NCBI RefSeq assembly: GCF_001700325.1
Contig: NZ_MATO01000061.1
Span: 1-60,455, forward strand
Length of the DNA stretch: 60,455 nt
Reading direction: 5' to 3'
Origin: Caryophanon latum
GTDB taxonomy: Bacteria; Bacillota; Bacilli; Bacillales_A; Planococcaceae
A model generated the notes under the pieces. It made no database searches, was not told the origin of the DNA, and saw nothing but the letters and a program-made list of their open reading frames with translations. Positions 28,329-36,119 of the stretch are shown piece by piece (within the stretch, counting starts at the first letter, position 1; every line of letters starts with the position of its first letter). Both the position numbers and the translations under genes were made by a program.

Positions 28329-28636
28329 TGTTGATTAGCCTTTTTATGGTTCATCACCGTAAGCTGGGGTTGACGTATAAAAGTTGCTTGAAACGAGAGG
28401 CGGACTCCAGCGGGAAAAGCGCGAGCCTCGAGACCCCGCAGTCGTGAGGCACGAACGACGAGGAGGCTTGAGCCGCGCCCGCGGAAAGCCTGCCTCGACG
28501 TGAAAAGCAACCCCAAGTTATGGTGAAGAGCCCTTTTTATACAATTAACGCTGAAAATAAATGCTACATGTTAATAGTAAGGAGCGTGCGCCGAGCCCGA
28601 GGGACGCGAGCCGCAACACGCTTCTGCTAATCAACA
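28329..28636. mobile_element. MITE-like element with TGTTGATTAGC inverted ends, interrupted by a second element
   Basis: Perfect 11-bp inverted ends TGTTGATTAGC (28329-28339) and GCTAATCAACA (28626-28636). The right part (CATGTTAAT ... GCGAGCCGCAACACGC) is homologous to the element at 49628-49853. Its interior is shortened and interrupted by the element at 28348-28532. No clear target duplication of its own. Confidence 0.75.
28348..28532. mobile_element. Miniature element with 8-bp target duplication carrying repeat copy 2
   Basis: Ends GGTTCATCACC and (inverted) GGCTCTTCACC; the inverted repeat extends to about 25 bp with 20 matches. It is flanked by the direct repeat CTTTTTAT (28340-28347 and 28533-28540). 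GG-starting ends and 8-bp duplications suggest ISL3-family mobilisation. The interior is a GC-rich repeat with hairpin GTCGT-9 nt-ACGAC at 28441-28459. No coding capacity. Confidence 0.88.
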
Positions 28637-28652
28637 GATTGGATAAAATGAT

Positions 28653-28692
28653 AAAGGAGCTGTTCGAAAAATACATTTCGCACAGCTCCTTT
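28653..28692 (-). terminator. Terminator after queT
   Basis: AAAGGAGCTGT pairs with ACAGCTCCTTT, downstream of the queT stop codon on the minus strand. Confidence 0.75.
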
Positions 28693-28718
28693 CCTATGTA
28701 AAGACCGCCTAACGCAGT

Positions 28719-29213
28719 CTATTTCATCATGTTTTCAAATGATAAACGTTTATTTAACGTATACATAATCGGCATACCAATGGCAAGGACGATAAACTCG
28801 CCAATTGCTAAGTACAGCCACGTTGCGAAAAATGGCAGCTCAAGGACGAGATTTAACTCATACGCAATAATAAACATCGTCGTCGTAAAGAGCAGCGAGT
28901 TCATGACAAGTCGAGCCCAAATATTTTTTACAAACTTAAAAATGATGAGCGCGATCACGAACGTAATAATCGTATGACCGACACCGAAAATTAAATCGGC
29001 AACACCTAAGCTAGAAAATAGCCAGTTCGAAATAAAGACGCCAATGACGACACCGATTCCGTATTTCGGGCTAAAGACGATTAAGTGATTAAACATTTCG
29101 GAAAAGCGCAGCTGCACCGCTCCGAACGATAGTGGCGCAAATATCATTGTTACCGCGATGTACAACGCTGCAATAATACCGCTCACTGCTAAAAATTTTG
29201 TGTTCATATTCAT
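28719..29213 (-). CDS. queT: Queuosine precursor ECF transporter S component
   Basis: 164-residue membrane protein with five to six hydrophobic segments. MIFAPLSFGAVQLRFSEMFN and FSPKYGIGVVIGVFISNWLF match QueT (PF06177), the substrate-binding S component that imports a queuosine precursor with a shared ECF module. The preQ1 riboswitch covering its ribosome site confirms the substrate class. ATG at 29213; the SD is inside the riboswitch. Confidence 0.93.
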   Translation of the reverse strand: MNMNTKFLAVSGIIAALYIAVTMIFAPLSFGAVQLRFSEMFNHLIVFSPKYGIGVVIGVFISNWLFSSLGVADLIFGVGHTIITFVIALIIFKFVKNIWARLVMNSLLFTTTMFIIAYELNLVLELPFFATWLYLAIGEFIVLAIGMPIMYTLNKRLSFENMMK

Positions 29214-29215
29214 TT

Positions 29216-29254
29216 CTCCTTAGTTTTTTTGCGTGGGATGGTTACGAACCACGG
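29216..29254 (-). promoter_or_regulatory. preQ1-I riboswitch
   Basis: Minus strand CCGTGGTTCGTAACC then ATCCCACGC, an A-rich tail CAAAAAAACTAAGGAG. Stem P1 is GTGG/CCAC and the tail forms the pseudoknot typical of class I preQ1 aptamers. The queT Shine-Dalgarno (AAGGAG) is the end of the tail, so translation is probably repressed when preQ1 binds. Confidence 0.93.
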
Positions 29255-29275
29255 TGTATTGACACACAAGGCTTT

Positions 29276-29304
29276 ATTGTAAAGCTTCACACGTCTGACG
29301 TCAA
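29276..29304 (-). promoter_or_regulatory. SigA promoter of the preQ1 riboswitch-queT transcript
   Basis: Minus strand TTGACG (29299-29304), 17-nt spacer, TACAAT (29276-29281), about 20 nt upstream of the aptamer. Confidence 0.82.
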
Positions 29305-29360
29305 ATGAATAAAAGAAGAAGTCACTATGTATTTTAACTGTTGGAAATTTCAGAATGTTG

Positions 29361-29389
29361 TTGACTGATAGAAAATTCAGTATTAATAT
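29361..29389 (+). promoter_or_regulatory. SigA promoter of the TrpXYZ-type transporter operon
   Basis: TTGACT (29361-29366), 17-nt spacer, TAATAT (29384-29389), about 50 nt before the first start codon. No T-box or other leader structure is visible. Confidence 0.78.
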
Positions 29390-29443
29390 AAACGTTATCT
29401 TGAAACAATTCAGCACTTCAACGTAATAAAAGGGGGAAAATAA

Positions 29444-30433
29444 ATGAAGAAAACAAAATGGACGCTCATGCTCATGTTACTAGCTGTTATAACAGTACTT
29501 GCAGCATGTGGCGGAGAGGACGAAGCAGCAGATGATTCGTCTTCAGATACAGGAGAAAAAACGTATAAAGTCGGCATTACACAATTAATGGAGCACCCGT
29601 CACTTGATGCGGCGAGCGAAGGGTTTAAAGCAGCATTAGAAGAAGCTGGTTTAAACGTAGAATACGATGCACAGCTTGCACAAGGCGATAACAGCTTAAA
29701 CACAACGATTGCACAAAACTTAGTAAACAGCGACGTTGATTTAATTTTCGCAAACTCAACACCGTCTGCACAAGCGGCGTTAGCACAAACGACAGAAAAG
29801 CCAATCGTTTTCACATCGGTAACAGATGCAGTAGCAGCACAGCTCGTTCAATCGATGGAGCAACCAGGTGGTAACGTAACAGGTACGATTGATTTACATC
29901 CAGAAACGATCGACAAAACGTTAGCATTCGCACAAAAGTTACAATTAAAAACAATCGGTATGGTGTACAACGCGGGTGAGCCGAACTCTGTAGAGCAAGT
30001 GAAGCAAGTAAAAGAAAAAGCAGCGGCACTTGGCTTAGTCATTCAAGAAGCATCAGTATCAACGTCTGCGGAAGTAAAGCAAGCAGCCGAATCGTTAGTC
30101 GGTAAAGTAGATGGTTTCTACATCATTACAGATAACACTGTTGTATTAGCGTTAGAATCAGTAATCGAAGTAGCGAATACGAACAAATTACCACTTCTTG
30201 TAGGCGAGCTTGATTCAGTAGCGCGCGGCGGTTTAGCAGCGTACGGCTTTGAATATTACGACATCGGCTTTGAAGCAGGGCAAATGGCTGCAAAAATTTT
30301 AACAGGTGAAGCAGCACCAGCTGATTTACCAGTACAATATCCGCAAAACTTAAAACTATTAATCAATAAAGAAACAGCAGATACGTTAGGTTTAGACATT
30401 CAAGACTCTTGGGGCGCGGAGCTTTTACAATAA
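29444..30433 (+). CDS. trpX: ABC transporter substrate-binding lipoprotein (TrpX-like)
   Basis: 329-residue lipoprotein: signal peptide with lipobox VLAAC (Cys22), acidic linker, then a two-lobe periplasmic-type domain of PF04392 (VGITQLMEHPSLDAASEGFK, FANSTPSAQAALAQTTEKPI, DGFYIITDNTVV). TrpX relatives bind tryptophan or tyrosine. Gene order SBP-permease-ATPase matches trpXYZ. Tryptophan is inferred from family and from the trp operon 4 kb away; no T-box supports it. AAGGGGG precedes the ATG. Confidence 0.82.
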   Translation: MKKTKWTLMLMLLAVITVLAACGGEDEAADDSSSDTGEKTYKVGITQLMEHPSLDAASEGFKAALEEAGLNVEYDAQLAQGDNSLNTTIAQNLVNSDVDLIFANSTPSAQAALAQTTEKPIVFTSVTDAVAAQLVQSMEQPGGNVTGTIDLHPETIDKTLAFAQKLQLKTIGMVYNAGEPNSVEQVKQVKEKAAALGLVIQEASVSTSAEVKQAAESLVGKVDGFYIITDNTVVLALESVIEVANTNKLPLLVGELDSVARGGLAAYGFEYYDIGFEAGQMAAKILTGEAAPADLPVQYPQNLKLLINKETADTLGLDIQDSWGAELLQ

Positions 30434-30435
30434 AC

Positions 30436-30478
30436 GAAAGGGCAGTTCTGTGAAATATAGCAGAGCTGCCTTTCTTTA
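30436..30478 (+). terminator. Hairpin between trpX and trpY (partial terminator)
   Basis: GAAAGGGCAGTTCTG pairs with CAGAGCTGCCTTTC and ends in a weak T tract. It would allow more SBP than permease mRNA, a common ABC-operon arrangement. Confidence 0.65.
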
Positions 30479-30554
30479 TGTGAAGCAAAAAGCGTACGGC
30501 GAAATGAACGCATCGTCAGTTCAATATATTCATTCAAAATAGAGGAGGAACAAT

Positions 30555-31568
30555 ATGTTTACCGCAATTTTCGGTTCGGTCGAGCTCGGCATTATTTATG
30601 CGATTATGGCGCTCGGCGTATTTATTACATTTCGTATTTTAGACTTTCCAGATTTAACGGTAGATGGTAGCTTCGTAACAGGGGCAGCAGTTGCAGCGGC
30701 GATGATTACGCTCGGCTACAATCCACTGCTTGCGACATCTGTAGCGATCGTTGCCGGTTTTATTGCAGGGTGCTGTACAGGTTTACTGCATACGAAAGGA
30801 AAAATTAATGCGCTATTATCAGGGATTTTAATGATGATTGCGTTGTACTCGATTAACTTACGCATTATGGGGACGACGACAGAAGCGGCGACGCGTCCAA
30901 ACATTCCACTATTAAATACAGAGTCGGTTTTCTCTTTATTTGGCTCATGGTGGACGACGCTGCCGATTGATGAAAGCGTTAAAAATATGTTAAGCAGCTT
31001 TGTGACAGGTGCGATTCCGTCAACGGTAGGTACGATTGTGTTAATGATCGTCATTACGCTATGTATTAAAGTAATTGTTGACTGGTTTTTAAAAACGGAG
31101 ATGGGCTTAGCGATTCGTGCGACAGGCGACAACAAGCGCATGATTCGCAGCTTCTCGGCAAATACAGATAACTACATTATTTTAGGGTTAGGTTTATCAA
31201 ATGCGCTTGTGGCGTTTTCAGGTGCGCTCGTTGCACAGTATTCAAAATCAGCAGATGTGAGCATGGGTGTCGGCATGATCGTCATCGGTTTAGCTTCTGT
31301 TATTATCGGTGAAGCAATTTTTGGTACGAAAACGATTGTGCGCACGACGCTAGCTGTTATTTTAGGTGCGATTATTTACCGCATCGTATTAGCGATTGCG
31401 CTGCGCATCGAATGGTTAGATGCAGCAGACTTAAAATTAATTACGGCAATCATCGTTATTTTAGCGCTCATTTTACCGCAAGTGCTTGCGAAAATGAAAG
31501 AGCGTAAACGTAAAGCAAAACGAAAAGAGCAATTTCGCAACAAAGTAAGGGGGAATCCAGGTGCTTAA
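30555..31568 (+). CDS. trpY: ABC transporter permease (TrpY-like)
   Basis: 337 residues, eight to nine membrane segments, branched-chain-type permease fold (BPD_transp_2). FRILDFPDLTVDGSFVTGAA and TEMGLAIRATGDNKRMIRSF (the ATPase-contact loop) are typical. The C-terminus is a lysine/arginine-rich cytoplasmic tail. GAGGAGG before the ATG. Overlaps the ATPase gene by 8 nt. Confidence 0.85.
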   Translation: MFTAIFGSVELGIIYAIMALGVFITFRILDFPDLTVDGSFVTGAAVAAAMITLGYNPLLATSVAIVAGFIAGCCTGLLHTKGKINALLSGILMMIALYSINLRIMGTTTEAATRPNIPLLNTESVFSLFGSWWTTLPIDESVKNMLSSFVTGAIPSTVGTIVLMIVITLCIKVIVDWFLKTEMGLAIRATGDNKRMIRSFSANTDNYIILGLGLSNALVAFSGALVAQYSKSADVSMGVGMIVIGLASVIIGEAIFGTKTIVRTTLAVILGAIIYRIVLAIALRIEWLDAADLKLITAIIVILALILPQVLAKMKERKRKAKRKEQFRNKVRGNPGA

Positions 31569-32355
31569 ATTAACGAACATTAATAAAGTATTCAATGAAG
31601 GCACACCAGACGAAAAGGTGGCGCTCGGTGATATTAATTTACATTTAGCACCAGGAGACTTCGTAACGATTATCGGCAGTAACGGCGCAGGGAAGTCCAC
31701 GATGATGAATATGATTTCAGGTGCGCTTACACCAGACTTTGGCACAATTCACATTAATGGCAAAAATGTGACGGGTGATGCAGAATACAAGCGCGCACGT
31801 CATATCGGTCGCGTATTCCAAGATCCGATGGCGGGTACAGCACCGTCTATGACAATTGAGGAAAACTTAGCGATTGCATATAACCGTACGAAAACGCGCA
31901 CGCTCGGCTTCGGTGTGAACAAAAAGAAAAAAGACATTTACCGTACAGCGCTTGAAATGCTGTCGCTCAATTTAGAAAATCGTTTAAACGCAAAAGTCGG
32001 CATGCTGTCAGGTGGTGAGCGTCAGGCGTTGTCGCTACTTATGGCGACGTTTACACAGCCGTCAATTTTACTATTAGATGAGCATACAGCGGCACTCGAT
32101 CCGTCGCGTGCAGAGTTGATTACGAACATTACGAAGCAGCTTGTGGAAAAAGATTCGCTTACGACGCTCATGGTCACGCACAACATGCAGCAAGCGCTCG
32201 ACCTCGGCAACCGTCTCATTATGATGGATAAAGGGCAAATTATTTTAGAAGTTGGTGAAGCGGAAAAGGCGAACTTAACGATTCCGGATTTAATGGCGGC
32301 GTTTGAGAAAATTCGCGGCGAGAAGATGAACAGCGACCGCGCGTTACTTGGATAA
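31561..32355 (+). CDS. trpZ: ABC transporter ATP-binding protein (TrpZ-like)
   Basis: 264-residue ATPase. Walker A GSNGAGKST (39-47), signature LSGGERQALSL, Walker B ILLLDEHTAALDP and H-loop VTHN are intact. GTG start with AAGGGGG upstream, overlapping trpY. Ends in a strong terminator, closing the three-gene operon. Confidence 0.88.
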   Translation: MLKLTNINKVFNEGTPDEKVALGDINLHLAPGDFVTIIGSNGAGKSTMMNMISGALTPDFGTIHINGKNVTGDAEYKRARHIGRVFQDPMAGTAPSMTIEENLAIAYNRTKTRTLGFGVNKKKKDIYRTALEMLSLNLENRLNAKVGMLSGGERQALSLLMATFTQPSILLLDEHTAALDPSRAELITNITKQLVEKDSLTTLMVTHNMQQALDLGNRLIMMDKGQIILEVGEAEKANLTIPDLMAAFEKIRGEKMNSDRALLG

Positions 32356-32363
32356 ATAATATG

Positions 32364-32406
32364 AAAAAGGGTGTGTGAAAAGTTTCGACTTTTCACACAC
32401 CCTTTA
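32364..32406. terminator. Bidirectional terminator between trpZ and ilvA
   Basis: AAAGGGTGTGTGAAAAGT pairs perfectly with ACTTTTCACACACCCTTT around TTCG. Confidence 0.93.
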
Positions 32407-32410
32407 ATCG

Positions 32411-33673
32411 TTATACGAGCAGCGCAAATAGCGTGCTATCGTTATTTACTTCTTTATATTCAAAGCCGTTTTCAGCCATGCGTTTTAGTAAGCCAGGGTA
32501 ATCGTCTGGGTGCGATACTTCGATGCCGACAAGGGCTGGTCCGCTTTCTTTGTTGTTTTTCTTCGTATACTCAAACGTCGTAATGTCGTCGTTCGGTCCG
32601 AGTACAGACGTTAAAAACTGACGAAGTGCGCCTGAACGTTGTGGGAAGTTGACGATGAAGTAGTAAAGTAAGCCTTCATAAATAAGTGACTTTTCTTTAA
32701 TTTCTTGCATGCGTCCGATGTCGTTGTTACCACCGCTAATAATGATGACAACCGTTTTACCTTTAATGTCATTTTTATAAAAATCAAGCGCTGCTACTGG
32801 TAATGCACCAGCTGGCTCTGCAACGATTGCGTGCTTGTTATACAGCTCTAAAATCGTCGTACATACTTTGCCCTCTGGAACGGTAATGACATCATCTAAA
32901 TAGTGCTGGCACACATTGTACGTGTAATTGCCGACACGTTGTACTGCCGCACCGTCGACGAACTTTTCGATATGTGGTAACGTCACTGGCTCTTTATGCT
33001 CGAATGCAGCGCGCATACTTGCTGCACCAGCTGGCTCGACGCCGATTACTTTCGTTTGTGGCGACAAGCTTTTCACGTATGCGCCAACGCCTGACATTAA
33101 ACCACCGCCGCCGATGCTGCCGAACACGTAATCCATCGGTGCTTCAATGTCGTTCATAAATTCAACAGCGACTGTACCTTGCCCAGCCATCACGTCGACA
33201 TCATCGAACGGGTGAATGAAAATTTTGCCGTGCTCGTCGCAATAGCTTTGTGCTGCTGTTGATGATTCATCAAACGTATCGCCTGCTAAAACGATTTCGA
33301 CAAATTCACGTCCGAACATGCGCACTTGTGTTACTTTTTGCTTCGGCGTCGTCTTTGGCATGAAAATCGTCGCTTGAATTTGTAGGTGAGCACAAGCGTA
33401 CGCAACACCTTGTGCGTGGTTGCCGGCACTCGCACAAACGACACCTACTGGACGGGCATCTTTTTCGATTTTTTTAATTTTGTAATACGCACCGCGCAGC
33501 TTGAATGAGCGCACGTGCTGTAAATCTTCTCGCTTAAAGTAAATGTTCGCATCGTACAACTCTGATAAATAATCGTTACGTTGCAGCGGTGTGTGCGCTA
33601 CGACATCTTTTAAAAAATGATGAGCGATGAGCACATTTTCCACTTGTAACATTTTTGGTTCTGCAACTTCCAT
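32411..33673 (-). CDS. ilvA: Threonine ammonia-lyase (threonine dehydratase)
   Basis: 420 residues. PLP enzyme converting threonine to 2-oxobutanoate for isoleucine synthesis. PLP lysine K58 in VRSFKLRGAYYKI; CASAGNHAQGVAYAC and SIGGGGLMSGVG are intact. The C-terminal 75 residues form one ACT-like regulatory domain (PQRSGALRQFLTSVLGPNDD), as in Bacillus IlvA rather than the two-domain enterobacterial form. GGAGG before the ATG. No leader structure seen upstream. Confidence 0.93.
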   Translation of the reverse strand: MEVAEPKMLQVENVLIAHHFLKDVVAHTPLQRNDYLSELYDANIYFKREDLQHVRSFKLRGAYYKIKKIEKDARPVGVVCASAGNHAQGVAYACAHLQIQATIFMPKTTPKQKVTQVRMFGREFVEIVLAGDTFDESSTAAQSYCDEHGKIFIHPFDDVDVMAGQGTVAVEFMNDIEAPMDYVFGSIGGGGLMSGVGAYVKSLSPQTKVIGVEPAGAASMRAAFEHKEPVTLPHIEKFVDGAAVQRVGNYTYNVCQHYLDDVITVPEGKVCTTILELYNKHAIVAEPAGALPVAALDFYKNDIKGKTVVIIISGGNNDIGRMQEIKEKSLIYEGLLYYFIVNFPQRSGALRQFLTSVLGPNDDITTFEYTKKNNKESGPALVGIEVSHPDDYPGLLKRMAENGFEYKEVNNDSTLFALLV

Positions 33674-33807
33674 TAGTCAATTCCTCCGCATAACTTAAAA
33701 ATCGTGTTGCACTATTCTATCATATTTTCCACTGCCATGATGAAAATATTTTGTTAATTCTAAAAATTGTGTGAGCATGAAAGCGCTATAATTTTGTGGG
33801 GCGCAAA

Positions 33808-33837
33808 TTGGCATTATTTTGCTTGAACTTTTATAAT
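33808..33837 (+). promoter_or_regulatory. Candidate promoter of the ter gene cluster
   Basis: TTGGCA (33808-33813), 18-nt spacer, TATAAT (33832-33837), about 100 nt before the first terD. I see no clear SigB or SigW motif, although Bacillus yceCDE genes use those sigma factors. Confidence 0.55.
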
Positions 33838-33938
33838 GAATAAAAGGAGTAATTTTTTTGAAAAATGAAACTTTTTTTGCGTGAAAGCGTAAGCAATAGT
33901 ATAGCAACAAATTACACATGTAAGGGAGTTGTATATTC

Positions 33939-34535
33939 GTGGTAGTGAATTTGCAAAAAGGGCAACGCATCGATTTAACAAAAGGAAATGCGGGTCTTTC
34001 GCGCTTACAGGTCGGCTTAGGCTGGGATCCTGTTGAGCAAAAGAAAAGCGGTGGTTTGTTCGGTGGTGGCGGTGGCGCAAGTGTCGACTGTGACGCATCG
34101 GTAATCATGCTGCAAAACGATCGTTTAGTCAACCAGGAAGATGTTGTTTATTTCGGGCGCAAAGCAAGTATAGATGGCTCTGTGAAACATTCAGGAGATA
34201 ATTTAACGGGTGAAGGTGCAGGGGATGATGAAACAATTTTCATCGACTTAAATGCTGTACCGACTCAATATAACAAATTAGTATTTGTCGTAAACATTTA
34301 CGAGGCGAAAAAGCGCAATCAAGATTTCGGCATGATTCAAAATGCGTATATTCGCGTGTTAAATCCGGCGAATAATGAAGAGCTTTTACGTTACAACTTA
34401 ACGGATAATTATGGCGGGCAAACAGCTCTTATTACAGGCGAAATTTATCGCAACGGTAATGAGTGGAAATTTGGCGCAATTGGAACAGGTACGACAGATG
34501 ACGGCTTAAGTGGCGTAATCAATCGTTACCGTTAA
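33939..34535 (+). CDS. TerD family protein with glycine-rich insert
   Basis: 198 residues, cytoplasmic beta-sandwich. [20 protein letters not shown] and the double calcium-site loops ([25 protein letters not shown]) mark the TerD family of Ca2+-binding stress proteins. A glycine-rich loop (KKSGGLFGGGGGAS) separates the first strand pair, as in TerZ/TerF-type paralogues. GTG start with AAGGGAG 10 nt upstream. First gene of the cluster, 32 nt before the next terD. Confidence 0.9.
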   Translation: MVVNLQKGQRIDLTKGNAGLSRLQVGLGWDPVEQKKSGGLFGGGGGASVDCDASVIMLQNDRLVNQEDVVYFGRKASIDGSVKHSGDNLTGEGAGDDETIFIDLNAVPTQYNKLVFVVNIYEAKKRNQDFGMIQNAYIRVLNPANNEELLRYNLTDNYGGQTALITGEIYRNGNEWKFGAIGTGTTDDGLSGVINRYR

Positions 34536-34567
34536 TACATGAACATATTTAAAGGAGGAAACATTAC

Positions 34568-35149
34568 ATGGTAGTTTCATTATCAAAAGGTCAAAAGGTA
34601 GATTTAACGAAAACAAATCCAGGCTTAACGAAGGTACATATCGGTTTAGGCTGGGACACGAATAAATATGATGGCGGGCAAGCTTTCGACTTAGATTCTT
34701 CAGTGTTTTTATTAGGTGAAGACGGCAAAGTAACAGGTCCAGCAGATTTCGTCTTTTATAACAACACAACAGGTGGTAACGGCTCAGTTGTGCATTCAGG
34801 CGACAACTTAACAGGCGATGGCTCTGGTGATGATGAAGCTGTAGTGATCGCGTTAAATGACGTACCGGCAAGCATTCAACGTATTACATTTACTGTAACG
34901 ATTCATGATGCAGATGCACGCGGTCAAAACTTCGGTATGGTATCAAATGCATTTATTCGCGTTGTAAATGAAGGATCAGGAGAAGAAGTTATTCGTTACG
35001 ACTTAGGTGAAGACTTCTCAATCGAAACGGCATTAGTTGTTGGTGAACTATATCGTCATAGCGGCGAGTGGAAATTTTCAGCGATCGGCTCAGGCTACCA
35101 AGGCGGCTTAGCAGCATTATGTAACGATTTCGGTTTACAAGTAGGTTAA
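34568..35149 (+). CDS. TerD family protein (TerE/YceD-like)
   Basis: 193 residues. [55 protein letters not shown] and the C-terminal [20 protein letters not shown] are the full TerD consensus with calcium-binding aspartates. AAAGGAGG precedes the ATG. Followed by a terminator, so the first two terD genes form one unit. Confidence 0.93.
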   Translation: MVVSLSKGQKVDLTKTNPGLTKVHIGLGWDTNKYDGGQAFDLDSSVFLLGEDGKVTGPADFVFYNNTTGGNGSVVHSGDNLTGDGSGDDEAVVIALNDVPASIQRITFTVTIHDADARGQNFGMVSNAFIRVVNEGSGEEVIRYDLGEDFSIETALVVGELYRHSGEWKFSAIGSGYQGGLAALCNDFGLQVG

Positions 35150-35156
35150 TAACAAC

Positions 35157-35194
35157 AAGAAAAATGTCCAGCGCTCGCTCGACATTTTTCTTTT
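35157..35194 (+). terminator. Terminator after the second terD
   Basis: AAGAAAAATGTC pairs with GACATTTTTCTT, then TT. Confidence 0.8.
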
Positions 35195-35240
35195 CGACAT
35201 TTGTTGTAATGAAGTAAACGAAATGTAAATGGGGTGACTA

Positions 35241-35363
35241 GCTCGTAACGAGAGGCGGACTCCAGCGGGAACAGCCCGAGTGTCAAGACCCCACAGCTGT
35301 GAGGGACGAACAGCGAGGAGGCTTGCGCCGGGCCCGCGGAAAGCCTGCCTCGACGTGAAGAGC
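35241..35363. repeat. GC-rich intergenic repeat, copy 4
   Basis: Starts GCTCGTAACGAGAGGCGGAC and ends GCCTGCCTCGACGTGAAGAGC. Outer arms GCTC/GAGC and the central hairpin GCTGT-9 nt-ACAGC (35296-35314) differ in sequence from other copies but keep pairing. It separates the second and third terD genes. Confidence 0.85.
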
Positions 35364-35403
35364 GAATGCGCACATATTCTTCTAAATTCAAGGGGGCATT
35401 CCA

Positions 35404-35982
35404 ATGGCAATTCAATTAAGCAAAGGTCAACGCATTGATTTAACGAAAAATGATCCATCACTTCAAAATATTGTAATCGGCTTAGGCTGGGATGTGAAAA
35501 CGTTCGACGGCGGTCAAGATTTTGACTTAGATGCATCCATTTTTTTATTAGATGAATCAGGGAAATGTCGCAGCGACAACGATTTCATTTTTTATAACAA
35601 CTTGCAAAGCTCAGATGGCTCAGTGACGCACTTAGGTGACAACCGTACAGGTGAGGGCGATGGCGATGATGAGCAAGTGACGATTAAGTTATCGCAAGTG
35701 CCAGCGAATGTGCACCGCATTGCGATTACGGTAACGATACACGACGCCGAGCAGCGCAATCAAAACTTCGGGCAAGTGACGAATGCATTTGCGCGCTTAG
35801 TAAATCAAGATAACGATTATGAAGTGTTGCGCTTCGATTTAGGTGAGGACTTCTCAATTGAAACAGCGGTCGTATTTTGTGAGCTATATCGCCACGGTGC
35901 GGAATGGAAATTTAACGCAATCGGTTCAGGCTACCAAGGTGGTTTAGCGGCGCTCGTGCGTGCATACGGCTTATCAGTTTAA
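35404..35982 (+). CDS. TerD family protein (TerD/YceE-like)
   Basis: 192 residues. [54 protein letters not shown] and [16 protein letters not shown]. Closest of the three to classical TerD (CABP type). AAGGGGG precedes the ATG. It is separated from the first two terD genes by a terminator and a repeat, so it may need its own promoter; I could not identify one in the 40 nt between repeat and start. Confidence 0.93.
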   Translation: MAIQLSKGQRIDLTKNDPSLQNIVIGLGWDVKTFDGGQDFDLDASIFLLDESGKCRSDNDFIFYNNLQSSDGSVTHLGDNRTGEGDGDDEQVTIKLSQVPANVHRIAITVTIHDAEQRNQNFGQVTNAFARLVNQDNDYEVLRFDLGEDFSIETAVVFCELYRHGAEWKFNAIGSGYQGGLAALVRAYGLSV

Positions 35983-35990
35983 CAACATGC

Positions 35991-36025
35991 GAAAAGGTGA
36001 TACGTGGAAACGGATCACCTTTTTT
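35991..36025 (+). terminator. Terminator after the third terD
   Basis: AAAAGGTGAT pairs with ATCACCTTTT, then TT. Confidence 0.8.
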
Positions 36026-36119
36026 GTATACATGCAGACTAGTTAGTTTGTTTTTTGGGAAAATAGGGTAAATATGTGGGTAGTAAAATTGTGATATACA
36101 GCAGAAAGGAGATTAGTTT

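Noticed and set aside
29214-29443. T-box upstream of the TrpXYZ-type operon
   Set aside because: No GGTGG-x-ACCGCG-type T-box motif, specifier stem or terminator on the plus strand; the structured element there is the minus-strand preQ1 riboswitch.
33846-33938. Short leader peptide frames before the first terD (8 and 26 codons)
   Set aside because: The ribosome site spacing is poor for the longer one and there is no regulatory codon run or attenuator structure.
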